Positions 45,899 through 54,782 of a stretch of DNA of 64,000 bases are shown here, one piece after another (position 1 is the stretch's first letter; each line of letters starts with the position of its first letter). Made by a program: the position numbers and the translations under genes. Below the pieces are notes generated by a model. The model was not told the DNA's origin. It did no database searches and saw nothing but the letters and a program-made list of their open reading frames with translations. This DNA is from Chloroflexota bacterium (GTDB lineage: Bacteria > Chloroflexota > Anaerolineae > Anaerolineales > UBA4823): positions 186,001-250,000 of the forward strand of contig JAKOUW010000160.1 in the NCBI GenBank assembly GCA_029782365.1. Reading direction: 5' to 3'.

Positions 45899-48598
45899 AT
45901 GCCGGCACCACTTCTCCTCACCAAAATATATATTCCCCCGTCCCGGACCAACATTGTCCTTCGTCCCCGACTGATCGAGCCGTTGACCAGGATCATGCAC
46001 TGTAAGCTGACTCTCATCTCTGCCCCCGCAGGTTTTGGCAAAACTACGTTGATCAGTGAATGGCTCCGACAGTGTCAAACACCTGCCGCCTGGCTTTCGT
46101 TGGATGAGGGGGATAACGACCCCATCCGCTTTCTGACATACCTCGTCGCTGCGTTGCAGACTGTTGCAGCGAATATTGGCAAAGAGGTACTGGCTCTGCT
46201 TCAGTCCACTCAGCCCCCGCCGGTCGAATCAATTCTGACAACCCTGCTCAATGACATCACCACCATTTCAGACAACTTCATTCTGGTGCTGGATGATTAC
46301 CATGTGATCGATTCGCAGCCGGTGAATCAGACCCTCGCTTTTCTGGTCGAGCACCTGCCGCCGCATCTACACCTGGTCATTGCTACGCGCGAAGATCCTT
46401 CGTTCCCATTGGCTCGTTTACGCGCCCGGGGTCAATTGATTGAGCTGCGCGCTGCCGATCTACGTTTTTCCTCTGATGAAGCAGTCGAGTTTCTCAATCG
46501 GGTGATGGGCCTGAACCTTTCACCGGAAGATATCGCCGCACTGGGAACCCGCACCGAAGGCTGGATTGCAGGCCTGCAACTGGCTGCAATTTCGCTGATG
46601 GGCCATCAAGATACCACCAGCTTCATCCAATCTTTTTCTGGAAGTCATCGCTTTGTGATGGATTACCTGGTTGAAGAGGTTCTGCGTCAGCAGCCGGTAA
46701 GCATTCTAAAGTTTTTACTAAACACCTCTATCCTCGACCGTTTATGCGGTTCCCTCTGTGATGAGGTTCTACTAAATCCCCCTGGTTCGGGACAGGAGAC
46801 CCTCGAATTTCTCGAGCAATCAAATTTGTTTATCGTTCCGCTGGATAATGAACGGCGTTGGTACCGGTATCACCATCTCTTTGCTGATTTACTGCGGCAG
46901 CGCCTCAACCAGGGCAACGCCTTATCTGCTGATGATCAGGAAAACCATATCAAGCAATTGCATATCCGTGCCAGCCAGTGGTATGAGGAAAATGGCCTGC
47001 AAATCGAAGCGTTCCGGCATGCGGCCGCTGCGAATGATATCGATCGTGCCGAGCGATTGATTGATGCAAAAGGGATGCCTTTTCACTTTAGTGGCGGGGT
47101 AGCTCCAATATTGGCCTGGCTGGAATCTCTGCCTACAGATGCACTGAACACCAGGCCTTCCTTGTGGTGGAGACATGCAGCGTTATTGTTGATTGCTGGT
47201 CGAACGGATGGGGTGGAAGAGAAACTCAACAATGCTGAAGCTGCTTTGAGCGTCATCCAGCAAGGCGCTGAGCCAGACGACATGGCACGAAACCTTATTG
47301 GGCAAATAGCCACAGCAAGAGCTACTCTGGCACTCACTCGCTATGATTTCAATTCGATGTTGGACCAATCGAGGCGTGCATTGGCGTACCTGAGCTCCAA
47401 AAGCTTGTTTTCCCGCGCAAATGCTCATTGGACGCTGGGCTATGCTTACATTTTCCAAGGGGATCGCACCAAAGCCCGCCAGGCGCTGCTTGAATCGATT
47501 TCATTGAGCAAGCAATCCGGTGCAGTTTTCACCCTTATCCTGGCGTCGATTGGCCTGGGGAATGTCCAGGAGGCTGACAATCAGCTTTACCAGGCGGCCG
47601 AGACTTATCGCAGCGTATTGCAGTTCGCAGGCGAGCATCCACAACAGATTATCCACGAAGCTCATCTTGGCATGGCTCGGATCTACTATGAGTGGAATGA
47701 GCTGGATGCCGCTGAGCAGCACGCACAACAAAGCCTTCAACTGGCGCGACAGTATGATATCCAGGTGATTGATCGCTTTATCCTCTGTGAAGTGTTTCTT
47801 GCCCGTTTGAAACTTGCCAAAGGGGATCTAGCTGGCTCGGAGGAAATTCTTGCGGAAGTGAATAAGATGGCTCAAAGGTCGTCCTTTTCCCTGCGCCTCT
47901 CCGAAATTGCTGCTGAGCGGGTGCGACTGCTGCTTCGCCAGGGTAATCTGGCAGCGGCTGAAAACCTTGCGAACACGTTTGATCTTCCCCTGAGTCAGGC
48001 CAGGGTAGTTCTGGCAAAGGATGACCTGGCTGCGGCGTTGTTTTTATTAGAGGGCTTTATTCAACAGGTTGAGGCAAAGGGTTGGCAGGATGAGAGACTA
48101 AAAGGGTTGGTTCTCTATGCACTTACTCTCTACCTGAATAAAGAAACGGACAGAGCTGTTCAGATATTGAGCAATGCCCTGATTTTAGGTGAATCGGGTG
48201 GATTCGTCCGGGTCTTTGTCGATGAAGGTCAGCCTCTGGCATTGTTAATATCCGAAGCGGCGAAGCGCGGAATCGAACCCGACTATACAGGTAGGTTGCT
48301 GTCTGCATTTGAGGCTGAATCGCATAGAAGTTATCGCCAATCATCACTCGCCCCTACGCAAATACCAGTTGAACCATCGCCTCCAAACAGCGCGGCGCCT
48401 TTGAAAGAAAGCTTGAGCCAACGCGAGTTGGAAGTCTTGAGGCTCATCGCCCAAGGGTTCTCAAATAAAGCAATCAGTCAGCAGCTCTTCCTGGCTATCG
48501 ATACGGTAAAGGGATGTAACCGGCGGATCTTTGACAAGCTGCAGGTGGGAAGCCGCACGGAAGCTGTTGCCCGCGCACGAGAATTACACCTGTTTTAG
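45899..48598 (+). CDS. MalT-type LAL activator (STAND ATPase, TPR, LuxR HTH)
   Basis: 899 aa, full length for the family. N-terminus LLLTKIYIPPSRTNIVLRPR; Walker A LISAPAGFGKTTLISEWL (39-56); FILVLDDYHVID as Walker B; then HLVIATREDPSFPLARLRAR and TEGWIAGLQLAAISL, all as in MalT. TPR-like repeats fill 400-800. The LuxR HTH is at the end: LSQRELEVLRLIAQGFSNKA, then LAIDTVKGCNRRIFDKLQVG. The recognition helix usually reads VKGHN..; Cys replaces His here. Probably leaderless. Inducer unknown. Confidence 0.92.
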   Translation: MPAPLLLTKIYIPPSRTNIVLRPRLIEPLTRIMHCKLTLISAPAGFGKTTLISEWLRQCQTPAAWLSLDEGDNDPIRFLTYLVAALQTVAANIGKEVLALLQSTQPPPVESILTTLLNDITTISDNFILVLDDYHVIDSQPVNQTLAFLVEHLPPHLHLVIATREDPSFPLARLRARGQLIELRAADLRFSSDEAVEFLNRVMGLNLSPEDIAALGTRTEGWIAGLQLAAISLMGHQDTTSFIQSFSGSHRFVMDYLVEEVLRQQPVSILKFLLNTSILDRLCGSLCDEVLLNPPGSGQETLEFLEQSNLFIVPLDNERRWYRYHHLFADLLRQRLNQGNALSADDQENHIKQLHIRASQWYEENGLQIEAFRHAAAANDIDRAERLIDAKGMPFHFSGGVAPILAWLESLPTDALNTRPSLWWRHAALLLIAGRTDGVEEKLNNAEAALSVIQQGAEPDDMARNLIGQIATARATLALTRYDFNSMLDQSRRALAYLSSKSLFSRANAHWTLGYAYIFQGDRTKARQALLESISLSKQSGAVFTLILASIGLGNVQEADNQLYQAAETYRSVLQFAGEHPQQIIHEAHLGMARIYYEWNELDAAEQHAQQSLQLARQYDIQVIDRFILCEVFLARLKLAKGDLAGSEEILAEVNKMAQRSSFSLRLSEIAAERVRLLLRQGNLAAAENLANTFDLPLSQARVVLAKDDLAAALFLLEGFIQQVEAKGWQDERLKGLVLYALTLYLNKETDRAVQILSNALILGESGGFVRVFVDEGQPLALLISEAAKRGIEPDYTGRLLSAFEAESHRSYRQSSLAPTQIPVEPSPPNSAAPLKESLSQRELEVLRLIAQGFSNKAISQQLFLAIDTVKGCNRRIFDKLQVGSRTEAVARARELHLF

Positions 48599-48724
48599 CT
48601 TTCCCCATAATCTCACACCATAATAACACTTTTGTGTCTATCTGATGATAAGGCGTTGTTGATACACTGCCTGCATACTCATCGTTACACTGAGTTATTT
48701 TTCAGGTCACAGCAGGTGTTGACA

Positions 48725-48994
48725 ATGCCGAATCGCTGCAAAGCAAAGGCCGGTCCAAAACAGAGCTTGATCTACCAGATTCGGATCGAGGGACATCTGA
48801 ATCATGATTGGACAGCCTGGTTTGATGGCATGATCGTAACTCTGGAGAAAAACGGCGAAACGTTGTTGACCGGGCCAATCCCTGATCAGTCCGCATTATT
48901 TGGATTGCTAAGAAAAGTACGTGATTTGGGAATACCCCTGGTCTCGGTCAATCGTGAGATAGACCGCCAGGCGGAGCCGCCTAAGCCTGAATAA
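48725..48994 (+). CDS. Small conserved-type hypothetical protein
   Basis: 89 aa from ATG 48725. It reads SLIYQIRIEGHLNHDWTAWF, DGMIVTLEKNGETLLTGPIP, DQSALFGLLRKVRDLGIPLV, a compact alpha/beta protein whose pattern (IRIxGxL..xWxxWF..LTGP..DQxALxGLLxKVRDLGxPLxSVN) I know from many bacterial hypothetical proteins. It usually has no assigned role. It lies 127 nt after the MalT-like gene and before a DUF4386 gene; sensor partner of the neighbour regulator is only a guess. Confidence 0.8.
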   Translation: MPNRCKAKAGPKQSLIYQIRIEGHLNHDWTAWFDGMIVTLEKNGETLLTGPIPDQSALFGLLRKVRDLGIPLVSVNREIDRQAEPPKPE

Positions 48995-49073
48995 TAGGCG
49001 GGATCAGGCCTATCTCGTATTGTCGTTCCCATGAATTGGCAATACAACTGGCAGATCGATAAGGAGATATCTA

Positions 49074-49625
49074 ATGACCATTCATATCGGCAAAACATCA
49101 TTTTCTACGGTAGGAAGAGTCGCCGGGTTCGCATTTCTCTTCTACATTGCAGCCGGCATAACCAGCATGGCGTTGGGCAGCCATTCTCCGTTGACAGGTC
49201 TACTGTCACTTCTGCAATCCTTTTCGGCGCTTATGCTGGGTGTGACGCTCTACGCACTCACCTATGAACAAGGTCCCGTTCTCGCCTTATTCGCTCTGAC
49301 CTGTCGGGTTGCGGAGGCTATCCAATATGGCGAGAGCGCCATTTATTTTTCCGTAGCCAGTCTCCTCTTTTCCTGGCTCCTCTGGCGCGGCCGGCTGATT
49401 CCCACCTTGCTGGCGCAACTCGGCATAATAGCCTCAGCCTTGCTTGTAATAATCCTTCCATTTCAACTTGTCGGTTTGTTCGGCGGATCCACGTCTTGGG
49501 CATCCTCGGTTACGTGGCTTTTATGGTTGCCGATGTTGATCTTTGAGGTGACGCTGGCGCTATGGCTAATGATCAAGGGTGTAAAGGTCGAACAGCGCAT
49601 TCCACGAACCGTTGAATCATCCTGA
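49074..49625 (+). CDS. DUF4386-like membrane protein
   Basis: 183 aa, AAGGAG before ATG 49074, about six hydrophobic segments (GFAFLFYIAAGITSMALG, LLQSFSALMLGVTLYALTYE, IYFSVASLLFSWLLWRGRLI, LLWLPMLIFEVTLALWLMIK). The order RVAGFAFLFYIAAG ... FALTCRVAEA ... RGRLIPTLLAQLGI is that of DUF4386. Function unknown. Confidence 0.82.
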   Translation: MTIHIGKTSFSTVGRVAGFAFLFYIAAGITSMALGSHSPLTGLLSLLQSFSALMLGVTLYALTYEQGPVLALFALTCRVAEAIQYGESAIYFSVASLLFSWLLWRGRLIPTLLAQLGIIASALLVIILPFQLVGLFGGSTSWASSVTWLLWLPMLIFEVTLALWLMIKGVKVEQRIPRTVESS

Positions 49626-49713
49626 TATCGCTCAAGCTATACCCTGACGGGAAACCAGGGCAAACAATGATCTGGGTTGGTATAGAACAAACTCTCTCAT
49701 GGAGGTCGGACAC

Positions 49714-50679
49714 ATGAAAGTCGCAGTTTATAAATCTTACGGCCCACCTGAAGTTCTGACCATTGAAAACGCTGAAAAACCGACTCCCGGCGATGATGAA
49801 GCGCTGGTCAAAGTCCACGCATCGTCAGTCAACCCAGTAGAGTGGTATACAATGACCGGCTTATTCATCGCTCGTTTCGGCAACGGTATCTTCAAACCCA
49901 AAAACACAAGATTAGGTGTGGACTATTCCGGCATCGTCGAAGCTGTTGGTAAACAAGTGACACATCTCAAGCCTGGCGACGAAGTATATGGAGCACGTAA
50001 TGGAGCATTTGCCGAATATGTTTGCGTGAAGAATCACATTTACCCCAAGCCTGTCAACATTACCTTCGAACAAGCAGGAGGAGTTGCAGTTGCAGCGATG
50101 ACTGCCCTACAGGGTCTTCGCGATCATGGCAGGCTGCAACCAGGGGACAAAGTGCTCATCAATGGCGCGTCGGGTGGTGTAGGCACATTTGCGGTGCAAA
50201 TCGCCAAGGCACTCGGCGCAGAAGTGACTGCCGTATGCAGTACTCGCAATGTTGAGCTGATTCACTCGCTGGGCGCAGACCATGTGATCGATTACTGCAA
50301 AGAAGATTTCACCCGTACAGGCCAACACTACGACCTGTTTCTAGATATCGCTGGAAGCCGTTCCTTCCGTGAGTGCAGGCGTGTATTGACCCCTAAAGCT
50401 TACTTCGTTATCGTCGGTGGGCCAAAAGGTAATAAAGTGATTGGAGCGCTCTCCCACGTCATCAAAATACGAGTAGCCTCCTTAGGAGCCAGTCAAAAGG
50501 TGGTGTTCTTCGTGGCGGATTTTAAACGAGAAGACTTCTTGCTCCTGAACGATCTTTTCAACACTGGAAAAGTTATTCCAATAGTAGAAAAGACTTTTCC
50601 GTTTGAAAAAATAGCTGATGCTTTCCGCCATTTTGGCACTGGCCATGCCAGGGGCAAGATTATTGTCACGATGGTATAG
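49714..50679 (+). CDS. MDR-family NAD(P)-dependent oxidoreductase (quinone oxidoreductase-like)
   Basis: 321 aa from ATG 49714 (GGAGG before it). GroES-like N-terminus (MKVAVYKSYGPPEVLTIENA), RLGVDYSGIVEAVGKQVTHL, then cofactor-binding LINGASGGVGTFAVQIAKAL and VTAVCSTRNVELIHSLGADH. No structural-zinc Cys cluster, so it belongs to the zinc-free quinone/enoyl reductase branch. A close paralogue in layout is at 52429-53394, with the desulfurase between. Confidence 0.9.
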   Translation: MKVAVYKSYGPPEVLTIENAEKPTPGDDEALVKVHASSVNPVEWYTMTGLFIARFGNGIFKPKNTRLGVDYSGIVEAVGKQVTHLKPGDEVYGARNGAFAEYVCVKNHIYPKPVNITFEQAGGVAVAAMTALQGLRDHGRLQPGDKVLINGASGGVGTFAVQIAKALGAEVTAVCSTRNVELIHSLGADHVIDYCKEDFTRTGQHYDLFLDIAGSRSFRECRRVLTPKAYFVIVGGPKGNKVIGALSHVIKIRVASLGASQKVVFFVADFKREDFLLLNDLFNTGKVIPIVEKTFPFEKIADAFRHFGTGHARGKIIVTMV

Positions 50680-50810
50680 ATCCTTAGACATAAATTGATT
50701 GAAAATATATTCAAATGGAGCGATTTAAATGTGGATACCAGCAATATCTGATCGGGTTGAGGACCCGGCTTGTAATTACTGAATGAAAATTCGTCTCGGA
50801 GTGATTTCAA

Positions 50811-52361
50811 ATGGAGATTCAATACCTGGAATTCTTGAAACACCTTGTTCGATTCAATCGACAAGTTTATTTCGATCATAATGCGACGACACCGGTCAGT
50901 AACCCTGTCCGAAAAAAGATGGATCAGGTTCTGAAAAAACATTATGGCAATCCTTCGTCTTTCTATGGTATCGCCAGACAAGCTGCTGAATTATTGGAAA
51001 ATGCTCGCCAAAATGTCGCAGATGCCATTCATGCTGACCCATCTGAGGTCATTTTTACCGGCTGTGCCTCAGAATCCAACAATGCTGTGCTTAAATCACT
51101 CAGCGCTCATTTTTATCCCAAAAAGAGAAAGATTGTTTCAACGCCCATTGAACATCCTTCCATTATGAACACATTGACATATCTGGAAACCCAGGGAGTA
51201 AGTGTCGAGTACTGTTCAGTAGATGAAAAAGGGCGCGTAATGTTGGCTGACCTGGAGAAACGGGTGGATGAGCAAACCTTTTTGGTCTGCTGCATGCTGG
51301 CTAACAACGAAACCGGCGTCATCCAAGACCTTATGGCTGTGACAAAAATTGCCAGACAGCGTGGCGCTTTAGTGCTGACGGATTGCGTGCAGGCGCTGGG
51401 AAAGATACCGATTGATGTCCATGCGTGGGATGTAGATTACGCCTCATTCTCGGCTCATAAACTGTATGGGCCCAAAGGTATTGGCGCCCTTTATGTAAAA
51501 CAGGGCAGCCCATTTACTCCGCTGTTGCATGGCGGTCGTCAGGAAGGCGGGTTGCGGGCCGGAACGGAAAGCCTCCATAATATCGTTGGGTTTGGAGTTG
51601 CCTGTCAAAAAATTGATCAACTCTTATTGGCTGCCGGAAAGATCCGATCCTTGAAGCAGCAATTAATAGAGCAGTTCCGGAGGATCAAACCGAATTGCGT
51701 GATCAATTCGCCTGAAATAGACTCTGAGTGCCTGCCGAACACGCTCAGTATCACATTTCCTGGTGTTGAGAACTCAGGATTGATGGGGATGCTGGATTAT
51801 CGCGGGATCGCCGTCTCTGCCGGGTCGGCGTGTAGCACCGGGGATGATATACCCTCACATGTATTGAGAGCGATTGGCTTATCCGACCAAGCTGCGCGCG
51901 AGACGATCCGGATCAGCCTTGGACATGATACTTCGGCGCGAGATATTCACTACGTGGCGCAGGTTGTTCGAGATTACCTTGAAGGTCGAACTTCGTTTGT
52001 CAACATGATCGCGGCTGGTCAATTGAATGAAACCATCTTGTTTGATGAAAATACCTTTATTCTTGATGTGCGTCCCCCGGTGGATCGGAAAAAATTCAAA
52101 GGCCTGCCAAACGCCCATGAGGTCAATCCAATTTCGATCGAAAATTACCTGAAGCAACTTCCACGGAACAAGCAAATCCTGGTATATTGTCCGGGAGGCG
52201 GGCTTTCAATCATGATCTCGTATTATTTGAAAGCGAAAGGCTTCAAGCGCATCACCAATCTACGCGGCGGTCTTGATGAGTGGAGGAAGCGGCGCAGCGA
52301 TTTGTATGAAAAATACGCAGGGCAAAACATCATAGTGCTTGAGCCGGACAAGAGCGATTAA
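50811..52361 (+). CDS. Cysteine desulfurase fused to a rhodanese domain
   Basis: 516 aa, GGAG 9 nt before ATG 50811. Residues 19-395 are a NifS/IscS-type aminotransferase: YFDHNATTPVSNPV, PLP-Lys217 in SFSAHKLYGPKGIGALYVK, and catalytic Cys341 in VSAGSACSTGDD, which makes the persulfide. Residues 405-510 are a rhodanese with Cys460 in ILVYCPGGGLSIM and FILDVRPPVD. The fusion can pass sulfur from Cys341 to Cys460 within one protein. No Fe-S scaffold or thiouridylase gene is adjacent; the flanking genes are MDR reductases. Acceptor unknown. Confidence 0.93.
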   Translation: MEIQYLEFLKHLVRFNRQVYFDHNATTPVSNPVRKKMDQVLKKHYGNPSSFYGIARQAAELLENARQNVADAIHADPSEVIFTGCASESNNAVLKSLSAHFYPKKRKIVSTPIEHPSIMNTLTYLETQGVSVEYCSVDEKGRVMLADLEKRVDEQTFLVCCMLANNETGVIQDLMAVTKIARQRGALVLTDCVQALGKIPIDVHAWDVDYASFSAHKLYGPKGIGALYVKQGSPFTPLLHGGRQEGGLRAGTESLHNIVGFGVACQKIDQLLLAAGKIRSLKQQLIEQFRRIKPNCVINSPEIDSECLPNTLSITFPGVENSGLMGMLDYRGIAVSAGSACSTGDDIPSHVLRAIGLSDQAARETIRISLGHDTSARDIHYVAQVVRDYLEGRTSFVNMIAAGQLNETILFDENTFILDVRPPVDRKKFKGLPNAHEVNPISIENYLKQLPRNKQILVYCPGGGLSIMISYYLKAKGFKRITNLRGGLDEWRKRRSDLYEKYAGQNIIVLEPDKSD

Positions 52362-52428
52362 AATCGTGAAATGTGAACAGCGGATGAACTTACCATTGAT
52401 TGGCTGGAAGGCATGGGAAGGAACTCGT

Positions 52429-53394
52429 ATGAAAGCAGTTGTATATGAGAGATACGGTCCGCCCGATGTTCTCCAGATCCAAGAGGTTGAAAAACCCACT
52501 CCTGATAAAAATCAAGTTCTGGTCAAAGTTCATGCTACCTCCATAAACGCAGGTGACTACTTCGCGAGGGGCGGCAAACCATTCCTGATTCGCTTTTTTA
52601 TCGGAGGGTTGCTGAAACCCAATGATACGCGCCTGGGAACCGATCTAGCGGGGCAGGTCGAAGCCGTCGGAGAAAACGTCAAACAGTTTCTGCCAGGCGA
52701 TGAGGTGTTTGGGTGTTGTCACGGTGCTTTCGCAGAATATGTCTGCGCCCCGGAAGGAGCATTAGTGTTGAAACCGGCTAATATTTCCGACCAGCAAGCA
52801 GCAGGCGTGCCTTGGGCAGCACTCGTGGCATTGCAAACTATTCGTTATGCAGGTGAGATTCAACCCGGGCAAAAAGTTTTAATTCAGGGTGCTTCGGGAG
52901 GAGTAGGTACCTTTACCGTTCAAATCGCCAAGGCATTCGGCGCTGAGGTAACCGCTGTATGCAGTAAGCGGAACCTGGAAATAGCGCGCTCGATTGGAGC
53001 GGATCATGTCATTGATTACACAAGGGAAGATTTCACTCAGAATCCGCAATGCTACGATATGATTCTTGCCATCAACGGATATCACTCTCTATCTGCTTAT
53101 AAGCGCAAATTACGCCCACAAGGAATTTATGTTTGTGGTGGTGGCGCCTTGCGCCAGATTCTTCAAGCCATGCTCTTTGGAGCTTTATTGTCAAGAAAAG
53201 GTGGCAAGCAAGTGCGTATGATGAGAAGCGGAGAAATAATCCAGAAGGATTTGGTTTTCCTGGCTAAACTTTTGGAAGAGGGCAAGTTCAGGCCTGTCAT
53301 TGATCGATGCTATTCACTTGACGAGGTTGTGGAGGCTTTTCGATATGTTGAAGAAAAGCATCCTCAAGGCAAGGTCATTATTGAAGTTGACTAA
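52429..53394 (+). CDS. MDR-family NAD(P)-dependent oxidoreductase, paralogue of 49714-50679
   Basis: 321 aa from ATG 52429 (MKAVVYERYGPPDVLQIQEV; GGAAGGAAC before it); the open frame further upstream overlaps the desulfurase. TRLGTDLAGQVEAVGENVKQ, LIQGASGGVGTFTVQIAKAF and VTAVCSKRNLEIARSIGADH align nearly block by block with the gene at 49714. The pair probably comes from duplication, with the desulfurase-rhodanese gene between. Zinc-free branch. Substrate unknown. Confidence 0.9.
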   Translation: MKAVVYERYGPPDVLQIQEVEKPTPDKNQVLVKVHATSINAGDYFARGGKPFLIRFFIGGLLKPNDTRLGTDLAGQVEAVGENVKQFLPGDEVFGCCHGAFAEYVCAPEGALVLKPANISDQQAAGVPWAALVALQTIRYAGEIQPGQKVLIQGASGGVGTFTVQIAKAFGAEVTAVCSKRNLEIARSIGADHVIDYTREDFTQNPQCYDMILAINGYHSLSAYKRKLRPQGIYVCGGGALRQILQAMLFGALLSRKGGKQVRMMRSGEIIQKDLVFLAKLLEEGKFRPVIDRCYSLDEVVEAFRYVEEKHPQGKVIIEVD

Positions 53395-53815
53395 AGATTT
53401 GAGCAACTTTAAAGACTGAAGACGGGATCACCCTTCTAGATGAGAGCAAGCTAACCTATGGCAAAAAGCCTAAAATTTGTTCAGGCTATTCTAGTTCCAG
53501 CCCATATTCGTTGAGGATAATTCGCTTCGGAAAATGCAGGTAACGCGTTGCTTCGAGTTTGATTTTGTTTGTGCCATATTTCAGAAACGGGACAAATTTC
53601 CCGCCCTCGACGGGATATTTGCCTATCGCCTTCGAAGCAGTAATCTTGTATGATAACCATAGCCTGAGCAATGAAACACGGTCTCTACCGGGCCCAGGCA
53701 ACCCACTCATGATTTGCAAGGCGGAATAAAACGCCGCTCACACGTTGGCCGGGACACTCCTGCTGGAGAATAGTTCCGGCCGCATTGTTTTAATTACATT
53801 TCGATGGAGGCTGCC
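53395..53815. other. Junction region before the mobile module
   Basis: No sure gene. A minus-strand frame of 77 codons (53486-53719, ending FPKRIILNEYGLELE) has no recognised family and no clear ribosome site; I do not call it. Base composition changes here from AT-richer upstream genes to GC-richer codon thirds downstream, so a left boundary of the element may lie near. No direct repeat or tRNA seen. Confidence 0.4.
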
Positions 53816-54208
53816 ATGATCAATGATGTTGTTCTCGAAGGGATTGTCGTCAAGGCCTGGAAATACGCCGACGACCTGTTGTTCCGCCTGGCGTGCTACC
53901 GCGACCCGGATCTGCCGCAGAAGCCGCTTAACGAAACCCAGGATGGAGCCGATTTCGTCACCATTCGGGTGCCCAAGGGCAACCTGGGCGCACCGGTGGT
54001 GGTCGAGAAGAGCTTTCACGTCCGCGTGCACGGTTTTATTCAGAGCCGGGATTACGAAGAGAGCCTGGTGGATTTTCTTAAGGATGCCCGCGGCGCAGAA
54101 CTGCCGGTGCCGGAAAATCTGGACCCGTCCTTGTTACGGGCCCCTCGCGGCGCGACGGAAGTGATTGCGCGGCGCATCATGAGCCAGCCAAACGGAACCA
54201 AACGGTAA
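53816..54208 (+). CDS. OB-fold protein, SSB-like
   Basis: 130 aa from ATG 53816 (GATGGAGG before it). INDVVLEGIVVKAWKYADDL, then LFRLACYRDPDLP and DGADFVTIRVPKGNLGAPVV and HVRVHGFIQSRDYEESLVDF follow the strand order of a single-strand-DNA-binding OB fold, but no SSB-type acidic tip is present. The neighbour genes (Rad52-like, SSB, RadC) support a DNA-processing role. First gene of the co-directional module. Confidence 0.7.
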   Translation: MINDVVLEGIVVKAWKYADDLLFRLACYRDPDLPQKPLNETQDGADFVTIRVPKGNLGAPVVVEKSFHVRVHGFIQSRDYEESLVDFLKDARGAELPVPENLDPSLLRAPRGATEVIARRIMSQPNGTKR

Positions 54209-54243
54209 TATTTCAGCAATTCTTGTTTTACATACGGTAGTTG

Positions 54244-54727
54244 CCACCATTTGGGTGGAGGTCCAGGGGGTACGGAGAACAACTGAATATTCTGTGACGG
54301 GCAACTTCTTTGCCTGATACGTTGGCCGGTGTGCTTCCCCCAGGAGGGAGGTATGCCGGCCATGCTGCTCCCAAGAGCAGCCGGTAGCCAGTACATTAAC
54401 AAACAACTCCCTTGCAGATCGTTCGATCCTGGTCGGCGGTGGCCGCTGCCCCTTACACCGGGGGCGGATCGTGAGAAGCGCTGATTCAAGTCGTCTGCAA
54501 GCATCAAAGCTCATAACATGTCATAAACAAAGGATACGAGGCTGCCCGGTTGGTCGAACTCAGTCCAGCCGGGCAGCCACAATCGCCTGCACAAGGCGGC
54601 AAACTTTGGCTTCCGAACAATCTTCGGAGGTCAAGGTTTGCTGTCTTGCCGTGTTCGTCATAACGATGTGCACACAAGCAGCATAACGTTGGCTGGTTGT
54701 GCCAATCTCTATTGGCGCGTCAACGTT
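54244..54727 (+). ncRNA. Candidate large structured RNA
   Basis: This 574-nt gap has no plus-strand gene but a series of helices found by eye. CCACC/GGTGG (54244-54258). A 14-bp stem 54326-54339 with 54346-54359 including four G-U pairs. GCTGCTC-CCAA-GAGCAGC (54364-54381). A three-way junction closed by 54424-54429/54466-54471 with hairpins 54435-54447 and 54448-54465. GGCTGCCCGG/CCGGGCAGCC (54540-54578). A 26-bp continuous stem 54592-54617 with 54623-54648, five G-U pairs, loop CAATC. A stem 54685-54706/54711-54727 with a 5-nt bulge. The G-U pairs only work on the plus strand. AAGGAGG of the next gene is at about 54761. The class is unknown to me; a leader RNA or an independent RNA are both possible. 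Confidence 0.65.
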
Positions 54728-54782
54728 GGAAACCAATCCCTATACGTTGCTTGGTTCAAAAAGGAGGCACACACGACACACG

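Noticed and set aside
45025..46041. 338-codon minus frame as one long gene
   Set aside because: Only the part from ATG 45471 looks like an integrase; the upstream part covers the tRNA half, a terminator and the promoter of the MalT-like gene.
53486..53719. 77-codon minus-strand frame
   Set aside because: No family, no ribosome site and low-information sequence; kept only as a note in the junction region.
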